Positions 1 through 8,253 of a stretch of 64,000 nucleotides of DNA are shown in pieces. This stretch comes from Harenicola maris (GTDB lineage Bacteria > Pseudomonadota > Alphaproteobacteria > Rhodobacterales > Rhodobacteraceae): NCBI GenBank assembly GCA_018524345.1, contig JADQAZ010000002.1, forward strand, positions 1,164,672 through 1,228,671, read 5' to 3'. Under the pieces are notes generated by a model, which ran no database searches, had not been told where the DNA came from, and was given only the letters and a program-made list of their open reading frames with translations. The position numbers were made by a program, and so were the translations under genes. Every line of letters starts with the position of its first letter. Position 1 is the stretch's first letter.

Positions 1-593
1 AGCTTTCTTATGGCGTCTTCTATGATCTGGAGATCGAACGGTTCATCTGCCCTTGCGTATTCCATTGCCATGCGGAACCGATTGAAAGCCTTGCGAGCGG
101 TGTCTTTCTTTAAGGTCCAAATCGGTTCGAATGCCGCTACGATCTTGTCGATGGTTAAGGTCTCGACGGTCTCGTCTCCTAGGTGCGGTAGAACATGATG
201 TTTAACCGGCGACCACCATCGTCCAGCCTCACCCTCGCCCTTGAGTGAGCGCTTATGGGTCTTGAAGAACTCTTCGAAGATGCACGCTACCGTTCGGTAG
301 ATTCGCGCCCTACCGGCCCTCTCTGCGTCTCTGACGGCTCTGGGGTCTTTCCCCATACTCTTCACCCGTTGCCAGTATTTGTGCTGCTCCCTCGCGTCAG
401 CGAGCGACACGGTTGGATAGGGGCCCAAGCCCATTTTGGTTGTGCGCTTATTGATCTGATACCTGTAGTGGAATGAAGCAGCACCTGTCGCTGTGCTGAC
501 GAAGTACAGGCCGCCCCCATCATGCAGGGTGACATCCCTGTTCATCGCGGCACGCAGTGCGTTGTCTTTCAATTTGTGCAGGGAGCGGGTCAA
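1..593 (-). CDS. P4-type tyrosine integrase, N-terminal part (runs off the window)
   Basis: Reading the minus strand from a TTG at 593 gives an open frame of about 197 residues to the window edge. The N-terminus has the hallmarks of the DUF4102 arm-binding domain: HDGGGLYF near residues 26-33, then the strand signature KMGLGPYPTVSLADAR. The SAM-like core-binding domain follows, with conserved text such as VLPHLGD. The catalytic Arg/His/Tyr part would lie left of the window. An in-frame stop at 600-602 limits the start, and GGATAG just upstream is a weak ribosome site. Integrases of this family move genomic islands and prophages, often at tRNA genes. The gene is therefore intact as far as seen but incomplete here. 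An internal TTG codon is an alternative start. Confidence 0.85.
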   Translation of the reverse strand, partial: MTRSLHKLKDNALRAAMNRDVTLHDGGGLYFVSTATGAASFHYRYQINKRTTKMGLGPYPTVSLADAREQHKYWQRVKSMGKDPRAVRDAERAGRARIYRTVACIFEEFFKTHKRSLKGEGEAGRWWSPVKHHVLPHLGDETVETLTIDKIVAAFEPIWTLKKDTARKAFNRFRMAMEYARADEPFDLQIIEDAIRK

Positions 594-1256
594 ACGGGCC
601 TATCCTATGGACATCTCTATGTATGGTTCTCCGTCTGTGATCGCGCATTTGTGCTATTAAGTCACTGATAAAAATAAGGTAAAAGTATGGCAGTGGTGCC
701 GCCCCCGGGCACCATTTATCCCTAGCGGATATACTCAACTCTTCCTCGAGAATAAGCATCGCAGGGTTTTGGGCGTGGCAGAGCTCTGTGTTGCTCCGGC
801 ATTTTTTAAGCGAGTTGCTACTGTGAGTGATTTTTGCGGCTTGGAGCCTTCTGTGTGGCCTGCACGGAAAAGGGAGCGTTTTCTTTGGATGGTCTTTCAT
901 CTGGGTGGCGGCGTCGGCAGGGGTGTTTGCGATCAGGTTGTTGTCATTGTCAGTTTAGCGGTCGCCGAATTTGAATTCGGCAGCGGTGGGCGCGGCGTTG
1001 GGGGTGGCTGCGTGGGAAAGTGCCTGTTGTGGGGCGGTGGCTAAAGCGGAAATGCGCGGCGATTGTTATTGATTCGTTATTTCATGAAGTAATTTATGAC
1101 GGGAGATTCTGAAGCAAGTTCTTCTGAGGTGTCGAGGCCTTGCGAGATGTGCGTCAGGATGCGTTTTGTGCCTTAAATTATGGAAAATTTCCTAGTTTTA
1201 TGCTCGGCGCAGGATGTGCAGCTTGAGGGCGTAGTTTATCATTTTAATGATTCATG
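594..1256. other. Non-coding stretch between integrase and pst operon
   Basis: No convincing gene lies in these roughly 660 bases. The open frames present lack family resemblance and show arbitrary composition. The only structure I see is the inverted repeat at 694-714. The region is more AT-rich than its surroundings, especially 1045-1256, as expected for promoters. In related Rhodobacteraceae I would expect phoR just upstream of pstS; it is absent. Confidence 0.6.
694..714 (+). other. Hairpin ending in a tRNA-like CCCGGGCACCA; candidate attachment site
   Basis: Arms TGGTGCC and GGCACCA enclose seven bases. The right half, CCCCCGGGCACCA, resembles the acceptor stem plus CCA end of a leucine-type tRNA, without a tRNA body before it. 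P4-family integrases recombine in tRNA 3' ends and leave such a copy at the far end of the island, and this copy lies about 100 bp from the integrase start. The tRNA resemblance is from memory of acceptor stems and is not decisive; a simple hairpin is the alternative. Confidence 0.3.
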
Positions 1257-1274
1257 ATTTCATAAACTTGTTAC
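1257..1274 (+). promoter_or_regulatory. Candidate Pho box upstream of pstS
   Basis: ATTTCAT, then AAAC, then TTGTTAC, has the 7-4-7 layout of a PhoB site (two CTGTCAT-like repeats around an AT-rich spacer). About five of seven and four to five of seven bases match in the two halves. It lies 57 bp before the pstS start. Confidence 0.5.
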
Positions 1275-1330
1275 AAACCCCTCGTAAACGAGCGGCGAGC
1301 TTCCAAACACCGACAGGAGGATATCTGCTC

Positions 1331-2302
1331 ATGCGTACCCTAACCCTCACCGCCATTGCGCTCGTTTTGCCCGCCTTTGCTTTTGCTCAGGACGCCGTTC
1401 AGGTTGACGGCTCGTCGACCGTCTTCCCCGTCTCCGAGGCCTTTGCCGAGGAATATCAGATTGCGACGGGCAATCGCGTTGTGGTTGGCGTGTCCGGCAC
1501 TGGCGGCGGTTTCAAGAAGTTCTGCCGCGGCGAGACCAGCTTTTCCGGCGCGTCGCGTCCGATCAAAACCGAAGAGGCCGAGCTTTGCGCCGAGAACGGC
1601 ATCGAGTTTCTTGAGATGCCCGTTGCGATGGACGCGCTTGCCGTCATCGTAAACCCTGACAACCCGCTGACCTGCATGAGCGTTGAAGAGCTCAAGACAG
1701 CCTATGAGACCGAAGCCCAAGGCAAGATCGATAACTGGAACCAGCTGAACCCGGAATACCCCGATCAGACGCTGACCCTGTTCGGGGCCGGGACAGACTC
1801 GGGCACCTATGACTACTTCACCTTTGCTGTCATCGGTGAAGAGGGGGCGTCGCGCGGCGATTTTACGGCAACCGAAGATGACAATATCACCATTCAGGGT
1901 GTCTCGACGGACCCCGACGCCATCGGCTTTCTCGGGCTCGCCTATGTCGAGGAAAACCGTGGCCGGGTGAAGCCGCTGGAGATTTCTTATGACGGCGGCG
2001 AATGTGTTGAGCCCTCGACCGAGAACGCGGCTTCTGGCACCTACCAGCCGCTGACACGTCCGCTGTTCATGTATGTGAACAAGGCGCATCTCGACGAGAT
2101 GCCGAATGTCGAGGATTTCGCCAAGTTCTTCTTTGATCCGGCCCATGCCATCGATCTGGTGGCCTCGACAGGCTACCTCGCGCTGCCCGAAGCGGCCTTT
2201 GTTGCCGCCGAGGAAAAGCTTGCTGCGCGCAAGACCGGCTCTTTCTTTGACGGTGGATCCAAAGTCGGCGTCACACCCGCCGATCTTTTGGCTGCCAACT
2301 AA
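1331..2302 (+). CDS. pstS: PstS, periplasmic phosphate-binding protein
   Basis: The 323-residue product binds inorganic phosphate in the periplasm and delivers it to the PstCAB importer. It begins with a cleavable signal peptide ([20 protein letters not shown]). Phosphate-pocket motifs follow: DGSSTVFP near 26-33, [12 protein letters not shown] near 53-64 and [12 protein letters not shown] further on. I chose the ATG at 1331 because AGGAGG lies ten bases before it and the signal peptide starts there; an upstream ATG at 1247 would add 28 unlikely residues and overlap the Pho box. It heads the pstSCAB-phoU operon and is followed by a terminator-like hairpin. Confidence 0.95.
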   Translation: MRTLTLTAIALVLPAFAFAQDAVQVDGSSTVFPVSEAFAEEYQIATGNRVVVGVSGTGGGFKKFCRGETSFSGASRPIKTEEAELCAENGIEFLEMPVAMDALAVIVNPDNPLTCMSVEELKTAYETEAQGKIDNWNQLNPEYPDQTLTLFGAGTDSGTYDYFTFAVIGEEGASRGDFTATEDDNITIQGVSTDPDAIGFLGLAYVEENRGRVKPLEISYDGGECVEPSTENAASGTYQPLTRPLFMYVNKAHLDEMPNVEDFAKFFFDPAHAIDLVASTGYLALPEAAFVAAEEKLAARKTGSFFDGGSKVGVTPADLLAAN

Positions 2303-2319
2303 TCAGGTTGCTCCTGATC

Positions 2320-2352
2320 GCGGCGGGCCTTCGGGCCTGCCGCACCTTTTTT
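2320..2352 (+). terminator. Terminator-like hairpin between pstS and pstC
   Basis: GCGGCGGGCC and its near-complement GGCCTGCCGC form a stem around a TTCG loop with one mismatch, followed after three bases by six T residues. It sits 18 bp after the pstS stop and just before the pstC ribosome site. It probably acts as a partial terminator that gives more PstS than membrane protein. Confidence 0.75.
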
Positions 2353-2370
2353 GACCGAAAGAGGGTGCCA

Positions 2371-3303
2371 GTGTCTCAATCTTCTATTCCAAGTTCTGCC
2401 GAGCTGATCCAGAGCGGTTTCGTCAGGCGCCGCAGGGTGATCGCGCGTTTCATGCAGGTCTTTTTGTTCCTCTGCGCGGCGCTGTCCGTTTTTATCACCA
2501 CCGCCATCGTTTTTGTTCTGATCCGCGATTCATGGGAGTTCTTTGCGAATATCCCGCTGGGTGATTTCCTGTTCGGCACCATGTGGACGCCGGTCTTTGC
2601 CGATCCGCAGTTCGGGGTGCTTCCGCTTCTTGCTGCGACGCTTCAGACCGCCGGATTGGCGATGGCGATTGCGGTGCCATTTGGGCTGATCATGGCGATT
2701 TACCTGAGCGAATATGCCAGACCCGCCGTGCGCGAGACGATCAAGCCCGCGCTTGAGATGTTGGAAGCGGTTCCGACCGTGGTTTATGGCTATTTCGCGC
2801 TGCTGGTGATGACGCCCTTTCTGCAACAGATCGTTCCGGGGCTGAAGGGCATCAACCTTCTGGTGCCGGGTATCATCCTTGGCATCATGATCCTGCCCTA
2901 TGTTGTGTCCGTCAGCGAAGATGCGATGCGCGCTGTGCCCAACAGCCTGCGTGAGGGCGGATACGGGCTTGGCATGGCCAAGTGGCAGGTGGCCACCCGG
3001 ATCGTCATTCCCGGCGCATTCTCCGGCATTACGGCGGCCTTTATCCTTGGCATGTCGCGTGCGGTTGGCGAGACGATGGTTCTGGCTGTGGCGGCGGGGC
3101 AGAACCCCAACCTGACGTGGGATCCGCGCGAAGGGGCCGCCACCATTACGGCCTATATCGTGCAGATGAGCCTTGGCGATGTGGCCCATGGATCGATCGC
3201 CTATCAGTCGATCTTTGCGGTTGGCCTGCTGCTTTTCGTTATCACGCTGCTCTTCAACATCATCGGCTTTTACCTGCGCCGAAAATTCCGCGAGGCGTAT
3301 TGA
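2371..3303 (+). CDS. pstC: PstC, phosphate ABC transporter permease
   Basis: This 310-residue inner-membrane protein is one half of the phosphate channel. It has hydrophobic segments throughout and the binding-protein-dependent permease (EAA) region around MRAVPNSLREGGYGLGMAKWQVATRIVIPGA-type sequence, which contacts PstB. The GTG at 2371 is preceded by AGAGGG five bases upstream; the longer frame from 2308 would run through the hairpin and is unlikely. One base separates its stop from pstA. Confidence 0.92.
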   Translation: MSQSSIPSSAELIQSGFVRRRRVIARFMQVFLFLCAALSVFITTAIVFVLIRDSWEFFANIPLGDFLFGTMWTPVFADPQFGVLPLLAATLQTAGLAMAIAVPFGLIMAIYLSEYARPAVRETIKPALEMLEAVPTVVYGYFALLVMTPFLQQIVPGLKGINLLVPGIILGIMILPYVVSVSEDAMRAVPNSLREGGYGLGMAKWQVATRIVIPGAFSGITAAFILGMSRAVGETMVLAVAAGQNPNLTWDPREGAATITAYIVQMSLGDVAHGSIAYQSIFAVGLLLFVITLLFNIIGFYLRRKFREAY

Positions 3304-3304
3304 G

Positions 3305-4258
3305 ATGACCATGGCCACCGAAGGCAGCCTTGGCGCTGCTGTGCAAACCGATCAGACCGCCTTTGATGCTGTTCGCAGGGCCAAGCAGAAAGACATTGTT
3401 TTTGCCACCGGCGGGCTGATCGTCATGGCGATTGCCATGACCCTGCTGCTGACCTTGATCGGCGATCTTGTCATTCGCGGCGCGGCCCGCATCGATTACG
3501 GCTTTCTTACAAGCTATCCCTCCCGGTTGCCCGAAAGGGCCGGTATCCTGTCGGCTTGGGTCGGCTCGCTCTTGGTGATGCTGGTGACGGCATTTCTGGC
3601 CATTCCCATTGGCATCGGGGCGGGGCTTTACCTTGAGGAATATGCCCGCAAGGGGTGGCTGTCGAATTTCATCGAGATCAACGTGTCGAACCTCGCTGGC
3701 GTGCCCTCGATCATTTACGGCCTGCTGGCATTGGGCCTGTTTGTATACGGGTTCAGCCTTGGCAAGACGATCCTTGTTGCGGGCATGACGCTGGCTCTTT
3801 TGATCCTGCCGATTGTTATCGTGTCCACCCGAGAGGCGGTGCGTGCCATTCCGCGGATCATCAAGGAGGGCGCCTATGGCCTGGGCGCCGACCAGTGGCA
3901 GGTGATGTGGAGTTATATCATCCCCGCTGCGCGCCCCGGTATCCTGACAGGTGCCATCGTGGGCCTGTCCCGCGCGATTGGCGAGACCGCCCCTATTATC
4001 ACCATTGGCGCGCTGACCTTCATCGCGTTTCTGCCCCCCGCGCCTGTGACCCCAGACTTCCCCTTAATCTCTTTCGCTTGGCTGAACGACGGCTTCACCG
4101 TGTTGCCCATCCAGATGTTCAACTGGGTGTCGCGCCCGCAGGAAGGCTTTCACATCGCCGCCGCGGCCACCGGCGTGGTGCTTATCGCGCTGACTTTCAC
4201 GCTTAACGGCATTGCGATCTGGATCCGCTATCGGCTGCGCAAAGGTTACAGGAACTGA
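3305..4258 (+). CDS. pstA: PstA, phosphate ABC transporter permease
   Basis: This 317-residue membrane protein pairs with PstC. It carries the typical PstA text YLEEYARKGW, NLAGVPSIIYGLLALG and the coupling loop AIPRIIKEGAYGLGADQWQV. The ATG at 3305 starts one base after the pstC stop; an ATG six bases later is an equally good alternative. The frame from 3173 overlaps pstC and is not the start. The pstB gene follows three bases after its stop codon. Confidence 0.92.
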   Translation: MTMATEGSLGAAVQTDQTAFDAVRRAKQKDIVFATGGLIVMAIAMTLLLTLIGDLVIRGAARIDYGFLTSYPSRLPERAGILSAWVGSLLVMLVTAFLAIPIGIGAGLYLEEYARKGWLSNFIEINVSNLAGVPSIIYGLLALGLFVYGFSLGKTILVAGMTLALLILPIVIVSTREAVRAIPRIIKEGAYGLGADQWQVMWSYIIPAARPGILTGAIVGLSRAIGETAPIITIGALTFIAFLPPAPVTPDFPLISFAWLNDGFTVLPIQMFNWVSRPQEGFHIAAAATGVVLIALTFTLNGIAIWIRYRLRKGYRN

Positions 4259-4261
4259 CCC

Positions 4262-5131
4262 ATGACAGATACAACCATGACACTTGACCAAAAGACCGGC
4301 CAACAGGCCGCCGCCGCCCCCAAAGAGGCCGAGATGCCGCCGGCGATCCGGCCCGCCACCGAGCGTGACCCGCTGCGCGCGCGGATCGAGGATTTCAGCT
4401 TTTACTATTCCAACGGGTTTCAGGCGATCAAACATGTCGACATGCCGATCCTTGATCGCAAGATCACGGCGATCATCGGCCCGTCGGGTTGCGGCAAATC
4501 CACGTTGTTGCGCAGCCTGAACCGGATGCACGACCTCTATCCGGGCAATCGCTATGAGGGCAAAGTGATCCTTGAGCCGGAGGGCGAGAACCTGATCGGC
4601 CCCGATGCCGACCCTGTGCTGGTGCGTCTGCGGGTGGGGATGGTGTTCCAGAAGCCGAACCCGTTTCCGAAGTCGATCTATGAAAACGTGGCGGCGGGTC
4701 TGCGGGTGCGCGGCATCAAGAAGCGTGCGGTGATCGACGAGGCGGTGGAAAGCGCCCTGCGCCGCGCCGCCATCTGGGACGAGGTGAAGGACAAGCTGCA
4801 CGGCTCGGCCTATGACCTGTCTGGCGGTCAGCAACAGCGGCTGTGCATCGCGCGGGGATTGGCCCCGAACCCCGAGATCTTGCTGTTGGACGAGCCGACA
4901 TCGGCGCTCGATCCGATTGCCACGGCAAAGGTCGAGGATCTGGTGCAGGAACTGTCAGAGACCGTGACCATCGTGATTGTCACCCACAACATGCAACAGG
5001 CCTCGCGGATCTCGCATCGCACGGCGTTTATGTATCTGGGCGAGGCGATCGAGTTCGGCGAGACGGCCCAGATTTTCACCAACCCCCGCCATCCCCGCAC
5101 CGAGAATTACATCACCGGTCGGTACGGATAG
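4262..5131 (+). CDS. pstB: PstB, phosphate import ATPase
   Basis: This 289-residue ABC ATPase powers phosphate uptake and, with PhoU, takes part in phosphate signalling. Walker [10 protein letters not shown] is at about 73-81, the signature LSGGQQQR at about 186-193, and Walker [12 protein letters not shown] at about 207-217. The PstB-specific text SLNRMHDL and [17 protein letters not shown] is present. It has an N-terminal extension of some 40 residues rich in Ala, Pro and Glu, common in alphaproteobacterial PstB. Confidence 0.96.
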   Translation: MTDTTMTLDQKTGQQAAAAPKEAEMPPAIRPATERDPLRARIEDFSFYYSNGFQAIKHVDMPILDRKITAIIGPSGCGKSTLLRSLNRMHDLYPGNRYEGKVILEPEGENLIGPDADPVLVRLRVGMVFQKPNPFPKSIYENVAAGLRVRGIKKRAVIDEAVESALRRAAIWDEVKDKLHGSAYDLSGGQQQRLCIARGLAPNPEILLLDEPTSALDPIATAKVEDLVQELSETVTIVIVTHNMQQASRISHRTAFMYLGEAIEFGETAQIFTNPRHPRTENYITGRYG

Positions 5132-5137
5132 CGCGCC

Positions 5138-5818
5138 ATGACCTCTCATCCCCACCTATTGAAGTCCTATGATGACGGGCTAGAGGCCCTGCGTCGCGGT
5201 TTCCAGCACATGGGCGACATGGCCGCCGGGAATGTCACCGAAGCGACCGCCGCTTACCTTGCGGGGGACGAGGCGCGGGCCTTGGGCGCGATCAACCGCG
5301 ATCTTGATATCGACGCCGCCTTTGAACAGTCGCGGGCCGCCTGTTTCGATGTGCTGCTGCGGTTTCAGCCGGTCGCCCGTGATCTGCGGCTGATCATGGG
5401 GATCGAACATGCGCTGGGCAATCTTGAACGTGCGGGCGATCATGCCAAGACCATCGCCCGCCACGTGATTTCCGCCACTGATCCGGCCAAGCCGCAAACC
5501 GATGGCTGCCAGATCAAGGACATGGCCGACCTCGTGGCGCAGACGCTTTCTCTTAGCGTTACGGCATTGGTCACCCAGTCGACGGAACTTGCCAAGCAGG
5601 TTCTGGCGAGCGATGCCCGCATCGACGCCTATAGGGATGCGGTGTTCGATTCCGCCTTGGTGGCCCTGAAGCAAAGCCCTGGACGCGCGCAGGCCCATGT
5701 CAACCGCTTGTTCGTCGCCACCGCTCTTGAACGGACCGGCGATCACGCCACCAATATCGCCGAAGAGGTTCTGTTCGTGTCGCGCGGTGTGCCCCCCGGG
5801 GCAACCAGAACCGGATGA
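5138..5818 (+). CDS. phoU: PhoU, phosphate signalling regulator
   Basis: The 226-residue protein has the duplicated three-helix PhoU domain; the metal-binding E/D-rich signatures appear as HALGNLERAGDHAKTIARH and again as TALERTGDHATNIAEEV. PhoU dampens PhoR-PhoB signalling and limits Pst activity. It starts six bases after pstB and its stop overlaps the ATG of the next gene, so it is part of the same transcript. Confidence 0.94.
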   Translation: MTSHPHLLKSYDDGLEALRRGFQHMGDMAAGNVTEATAAYLAGDEARALGAINRDLDIDAAFEQSRAACFDVLLRFQPVARDLRLIMGIEHALGNLERAGDHAKTIARHVISATDPAKPQTDGCQIKDMADLVAQTLSLSVTALVTQSTELAKQVLASDARIDAYRDAVFDSALVALKQSPGRAQAHVNRLFVATALERTGDHATNIAEEVLFVSRGVPPGATRTG

Positions 5819-6153
5819 TGGCAACCATGGGCTGGGCGCAGGCATTGAGCACCGCCGAACCGGTCATGGCCTTCGATGACATCGTTCTGGAAGTCGAATG
5901 CCTGCGGGTGCTGCGCGGCGGAGAGCCGGTGCATCTTGCCCCGATCGAGTTCCTCATGCTGGCCTCTCTGATCGAAGCGCCGGGCCATGTCTGGACACGC
6001 GCGCGTTTAGTCGAGCGGGTTTGGGGGCACGGTGCGCAGATTGGCAAGCGCACCGTCGATGTCCATGTGGCACGGCTGCGCAAGGCGCTGTGTCAGGCGG
6101 ATAAGCACTATCCGATCCGAACCATCCGCGGTGTTGGCTATTCTTTGGGCTGA
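5815..6153 (+). CDS. PhoB-like protein reduced to the winged-helix DNA-binding domain
   Basis: The 112 residues match the C-terminal effector domain of PhoB/OmpR regulators: LAPIEFLMLASLIEAPGHVWTR, then the recognition helix KRTVDVHVARLRKAL and wing IRTIRGVGYSLG. A full PhoB is about 229 residues with a phospho-accepting receiver domain. Here the frame starts within the phoU stop (ATGATG), so there is no room for a receiver, and the first 18 residues do not look like one. It occupies the usual place of phoB after phoU. It might bind Pho boxes without phosphorylation, or be a remnant; I cannot tell which. Confidence 0.85.
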   Translation: MMATMGWAQALSTAEPVMAFDDIVLEVECLRVLRGGEPVHLAPIEFLMLASLIEAPGHVWTRARLVERVWGHGAQIGKRTVDVHVARLRKALCQADKHYPIRTIRGVGYSLG

Positions 6154-6160
6154 AACCGCG

Positions 6161-6196
6161 CTGGGCCCTATTGCTGTTCTGGGCCCTATTGCTGTT
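6161..6196 (+). repeat. Perfect 18-bp tandem duplication
   Basis: CTGGGCCCTATTGCTGTT occurs twice head to tail at 6161-6178 and 6179-6196, directly after the phoB-like stop and 80 bp before arsRC. Each unit contains the palindrome GGGCCC. It may be a slippage product or a paired regulatory site. Confidence 0.9.
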
Positions 6197-6276
6197 GTTT
6201 CTTGAGCCTTTGAAATGCTATTTGCTAAGGCTTGAACGGGCCATCATTTGGCTGCGGCACTAGAATTTGATCGGGC

Positions 6277-7128
6277 ATGAGCGAGAAAACAAACATAGCG
6301 GCCTTGTCCGCATTGGCTCACCCGGGGCGCATGGCGGTTTTCCGGCTGCTGGCGCGGCGCATGCCGGACACCGTTTCTGCGGGCGAGATGACCGAGGCAC
6401 TTGCCCTGAAACCCAGCACGCTTTCTGTCTACCTCGGCATTCTGACCCGCGCGGGGCTTATTCAGCAGACCCGGCATGGGCGGTCTTTGCGCTACGGTAT
6501 CGACCTCGCGCTGACCGGGTCCTTGATCGAATATCTGGTGAATGATTGCTGTCGCGGTCGCCCGGAGCTTGTGGCCGGGCTGTCCTCCCCCTCTCATCAG
6601 AGCGGTGTGGAGAGCGAGAACAGGGTGTTCAACGTGCTCTTTGTCTGCACCGGAAACTCGACACGGTCGGTTTTTGCCGAGGCCATCCTGAATTCCGAAG
6701 GCGGGAAAAGGTTCCGGGCCTTTTCGGCAGGCACTCGGCCCAATGCGGCGCTCAAACCTCTGGCCGAGGAGGTCTTGCGACTGAATGGCCACGACGCATC
6801 GCTATACTATCCCAAGAGTTACGATGGCTTTTATGAGCCCTCCGCGCCGCGCATGGATTTTGTGTTTACCGTTTGCGACCGTGCCGCCAACGAGGAATGC
6901 CCACCGCTTATGGGCCAGCCCGTGACAGCCCATTGGGGCATGGCGGACCCGAGCAAGACCGAAGGCTCCGATGCCGAACGGGCATTGGCCTTCAAACAGT
7001 GCTTTGCCACGATGGAACGCCGCCTCAAGGCCTTCTCGTCCTTGGCCTTCACGTCCCTCTCCCGGATCTCCTTGCAAAGAGAGCTGGATTATATCGGGAA
7101 GATGCCGGAGCAGGCAGGCTCCCTCTGA
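6277..7128 (+). CDS. ArsR-type regulator fused to ArsC-type arsenate reductase
   Basis: The 283-residue protein has an N-terminal ArsR/SmtB winged helix (about 5-90) with a CC pair at 91-92 that could sense arsenite. It then has a low-molecular-weight phosphatase domain from about 116 with the CX5R active site C124-TGNST-R130. Fused ArsR-ArsC proteins are known and are thought to reduce arsenate to arsenite while controlling their own operon. No arsenite exporter is present nearby. The position beside the phosphate importer is sensible because arsenate enters through Pst-type systems. A protein phosphatase role for the second domain is possible but less likely. Confidence 0.88.
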   Translation: MSEKTNIAALSALAHPGRMAVFRLLARRMPDTVSAGEMTEALALKPSTLSVYLGILTRAGLIQQTRHGRSLRYGIDLALTGSLIEYLVNDCCRGRPELVAGLSSPSHQSGVESENRVFNVLFVCTGNSTRSVFAEAILNSEGGKRFRAFSAGTRPNAALKPLAEEVLRLNGHDASLYYPKSYDGFYEPSAPRMDFVFTVCDRAANEECPPLMGQPVTAHWGMADPSKTEGSDAERALAFKQCFATMERRLKAFSSLAFTSLSRISLQRELDYIGKMPEQAGSL

Positions 7129-7187
7129 CACCGCGCTAGGTGGCCTTGGGTGGGTTTTCGTTCTGCAGTTGCCGGGGAAGCGCGGTG
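7129..7187. terminator. Inverted repeat between convergent genes
   Basis: CACCGCGCT (7129-7137) is the exact complement of AGCGCGGTG (7179-7187), with a 41-base loop and three T residues after it. It lies between the ends of arsRC and the lysR gene and probably ends transcription from one or both sides. Confidence 0.4.
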
Positions 7188-7197
7188 TTTGGCGCCA

Positions 7198-8190
7198 CTA
7201 TAGGCTTGTCGCCGGAGATGCTCCTGCCCATTTGGAACGCGACAGCAGCGAGAGTGCCACATCGCGGGTCAGATCAAACACGACGTCGCGGGCCTTGTTG
7301 GGGGGCAGCCGTTTGGAGGAGGCGAGACAGACGGTTCGTTGGATCGGCGGATTGACGATCTCTGCGGCTCGGATCGATCCACCGAGCACCTCATGGGCAA
7401 TGGCCGCCTTGGAGACTATTGAGTAGCACGATCCTTCTGCAGCTAGCCTAACGAGAACCGAGGGTGCGTCTGCCTCGAACTGAAAGTTCAGAGGGATGCC
7501 GGCATCGCTTGACCAGCGTTCCAAGACCAGCCGCAACCCATGTGGGGGGCGCGTGCCGACCAAAGGCACATTGGCAAGCTGTTGCGCATCAACTCTGCCC
7601 TCTTGGACAAGAGGGGCGCCCTGGCCGCCAATGAGGTACAATTGCTCGGTCAGGAGGGCTTCGGATGTGTGGTCATCTGTTTCGTGAACGTTGAAGAGCA
7701 CCGCGATATCCGCACGCCCCTCGCGCAGGTGTTCTGCCAGATCGCCGCTCATGAGCTCGAATATCTGAAGTCGAACGCCCGGATATTTCTCTGCCGCGGC
7801 CAGCATCAGCGGTGGCGCGAGCACCGGGCAGACCGACCCGGGGAGGCCGAGCCGGATCTCGCCGTAGATTTCATCGGCACCTCGGCGGTAGCGTCGTTCC
7901 ACCCGATCGACAAGCGTCAGGATCTCGCGTGCATGGGTGCCGAAATCGCGCCCGTTGGCCGTTGCTGAAACGCCGTGCGCGCTGCGATCCAGCAGCCGTG
8001 TTCCAAGCGCGTCTTCGAGCTTTTTCACATGCTGGGAGAGCGCAGGCTGCGCGATATTCAGTGATTTTGCCGCCTTTGAAAAACTTCCCAGGTCCAGAAC
8101 GCGCAGGAAGCTGCGGATATGTTTGTTCTCTATCACGGGGGTATAATGATTTGTAATAATATGTAGATCAACATTGTATTTCTGTATCAC
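7198..8190 (-). CDS. LysR-type regulator of the tct cluster
   Basis: The product has an N-terminal LysR winged helix (FLRVLDLGSFSKAAKSLNIAQPALSQHVKKLE) and a periplasmic-binding-like effector domain. It is transcribed away from tctCBA, the usual layout for a LysR activator of the adjacent transporter. The longest start is a GTG at 8190 preceded by AAGGGA; a GTG at 8136 would give a more typical LysR N-terminus (VIENKHIRSFLR) and leave a longer promoter, so the start is open. The effector is probably the transported acid or its CoA derivative, by inference. Confidence 0.9.
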   Translation of the reverse strand: MIQKYNVDLHIITNHYTPVIENKHIRSFLRVLDLGSFSKAAKSLNIAQPALSQHVKKLEDALGTRLLDRSAHGVSATANGRDFGTHAREILTLVDRVERRYRRGADEIYGEIRLGLPGSVCPVLAPPLMLAAAEKYPGVRLQIFELMSGDLAEHLREGRADIAVLFNVHETDDHTSEALLTEQLYLIGGQGAPLVQEGRVDAQQLANVPLVGTRPPHGLRLVLERWSSDAGIPLNFQFEADAPSVLVRLAAEGSCYSIVSKAAIAHEVLGGSIRAAEIVNPPIQRTVCLASSKRLPPNKARDVVFDLTRDVALSLLSRSKWAGASPATSL

Positions 8191-8253
8191 AACATCAGTC
8201 CCTTAAGATGTGTGGAAGGCACGTGCACTGCGTGCGGTTTGGGAGGAGCCAAC

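Noticed and set aside
520..900. Minus-strand ORF of 126 residues overlapping the integrase start
   Set aside because: No family resemblance; it overlaps the clearly protein-like integrase frame and looks like arbitrary sequence.
769..1044. Plus-strand ORF of 91 residues before pst
   Set aside because: Gly- and Val-rich low-complexity translation without ribosome site or homologous motifs.
1340..2146. Long minus-strand frame opposite pstS
   Set aside because: Shadow of pstS caused by high G+C codon bias; the plus frame carries all the motifs.
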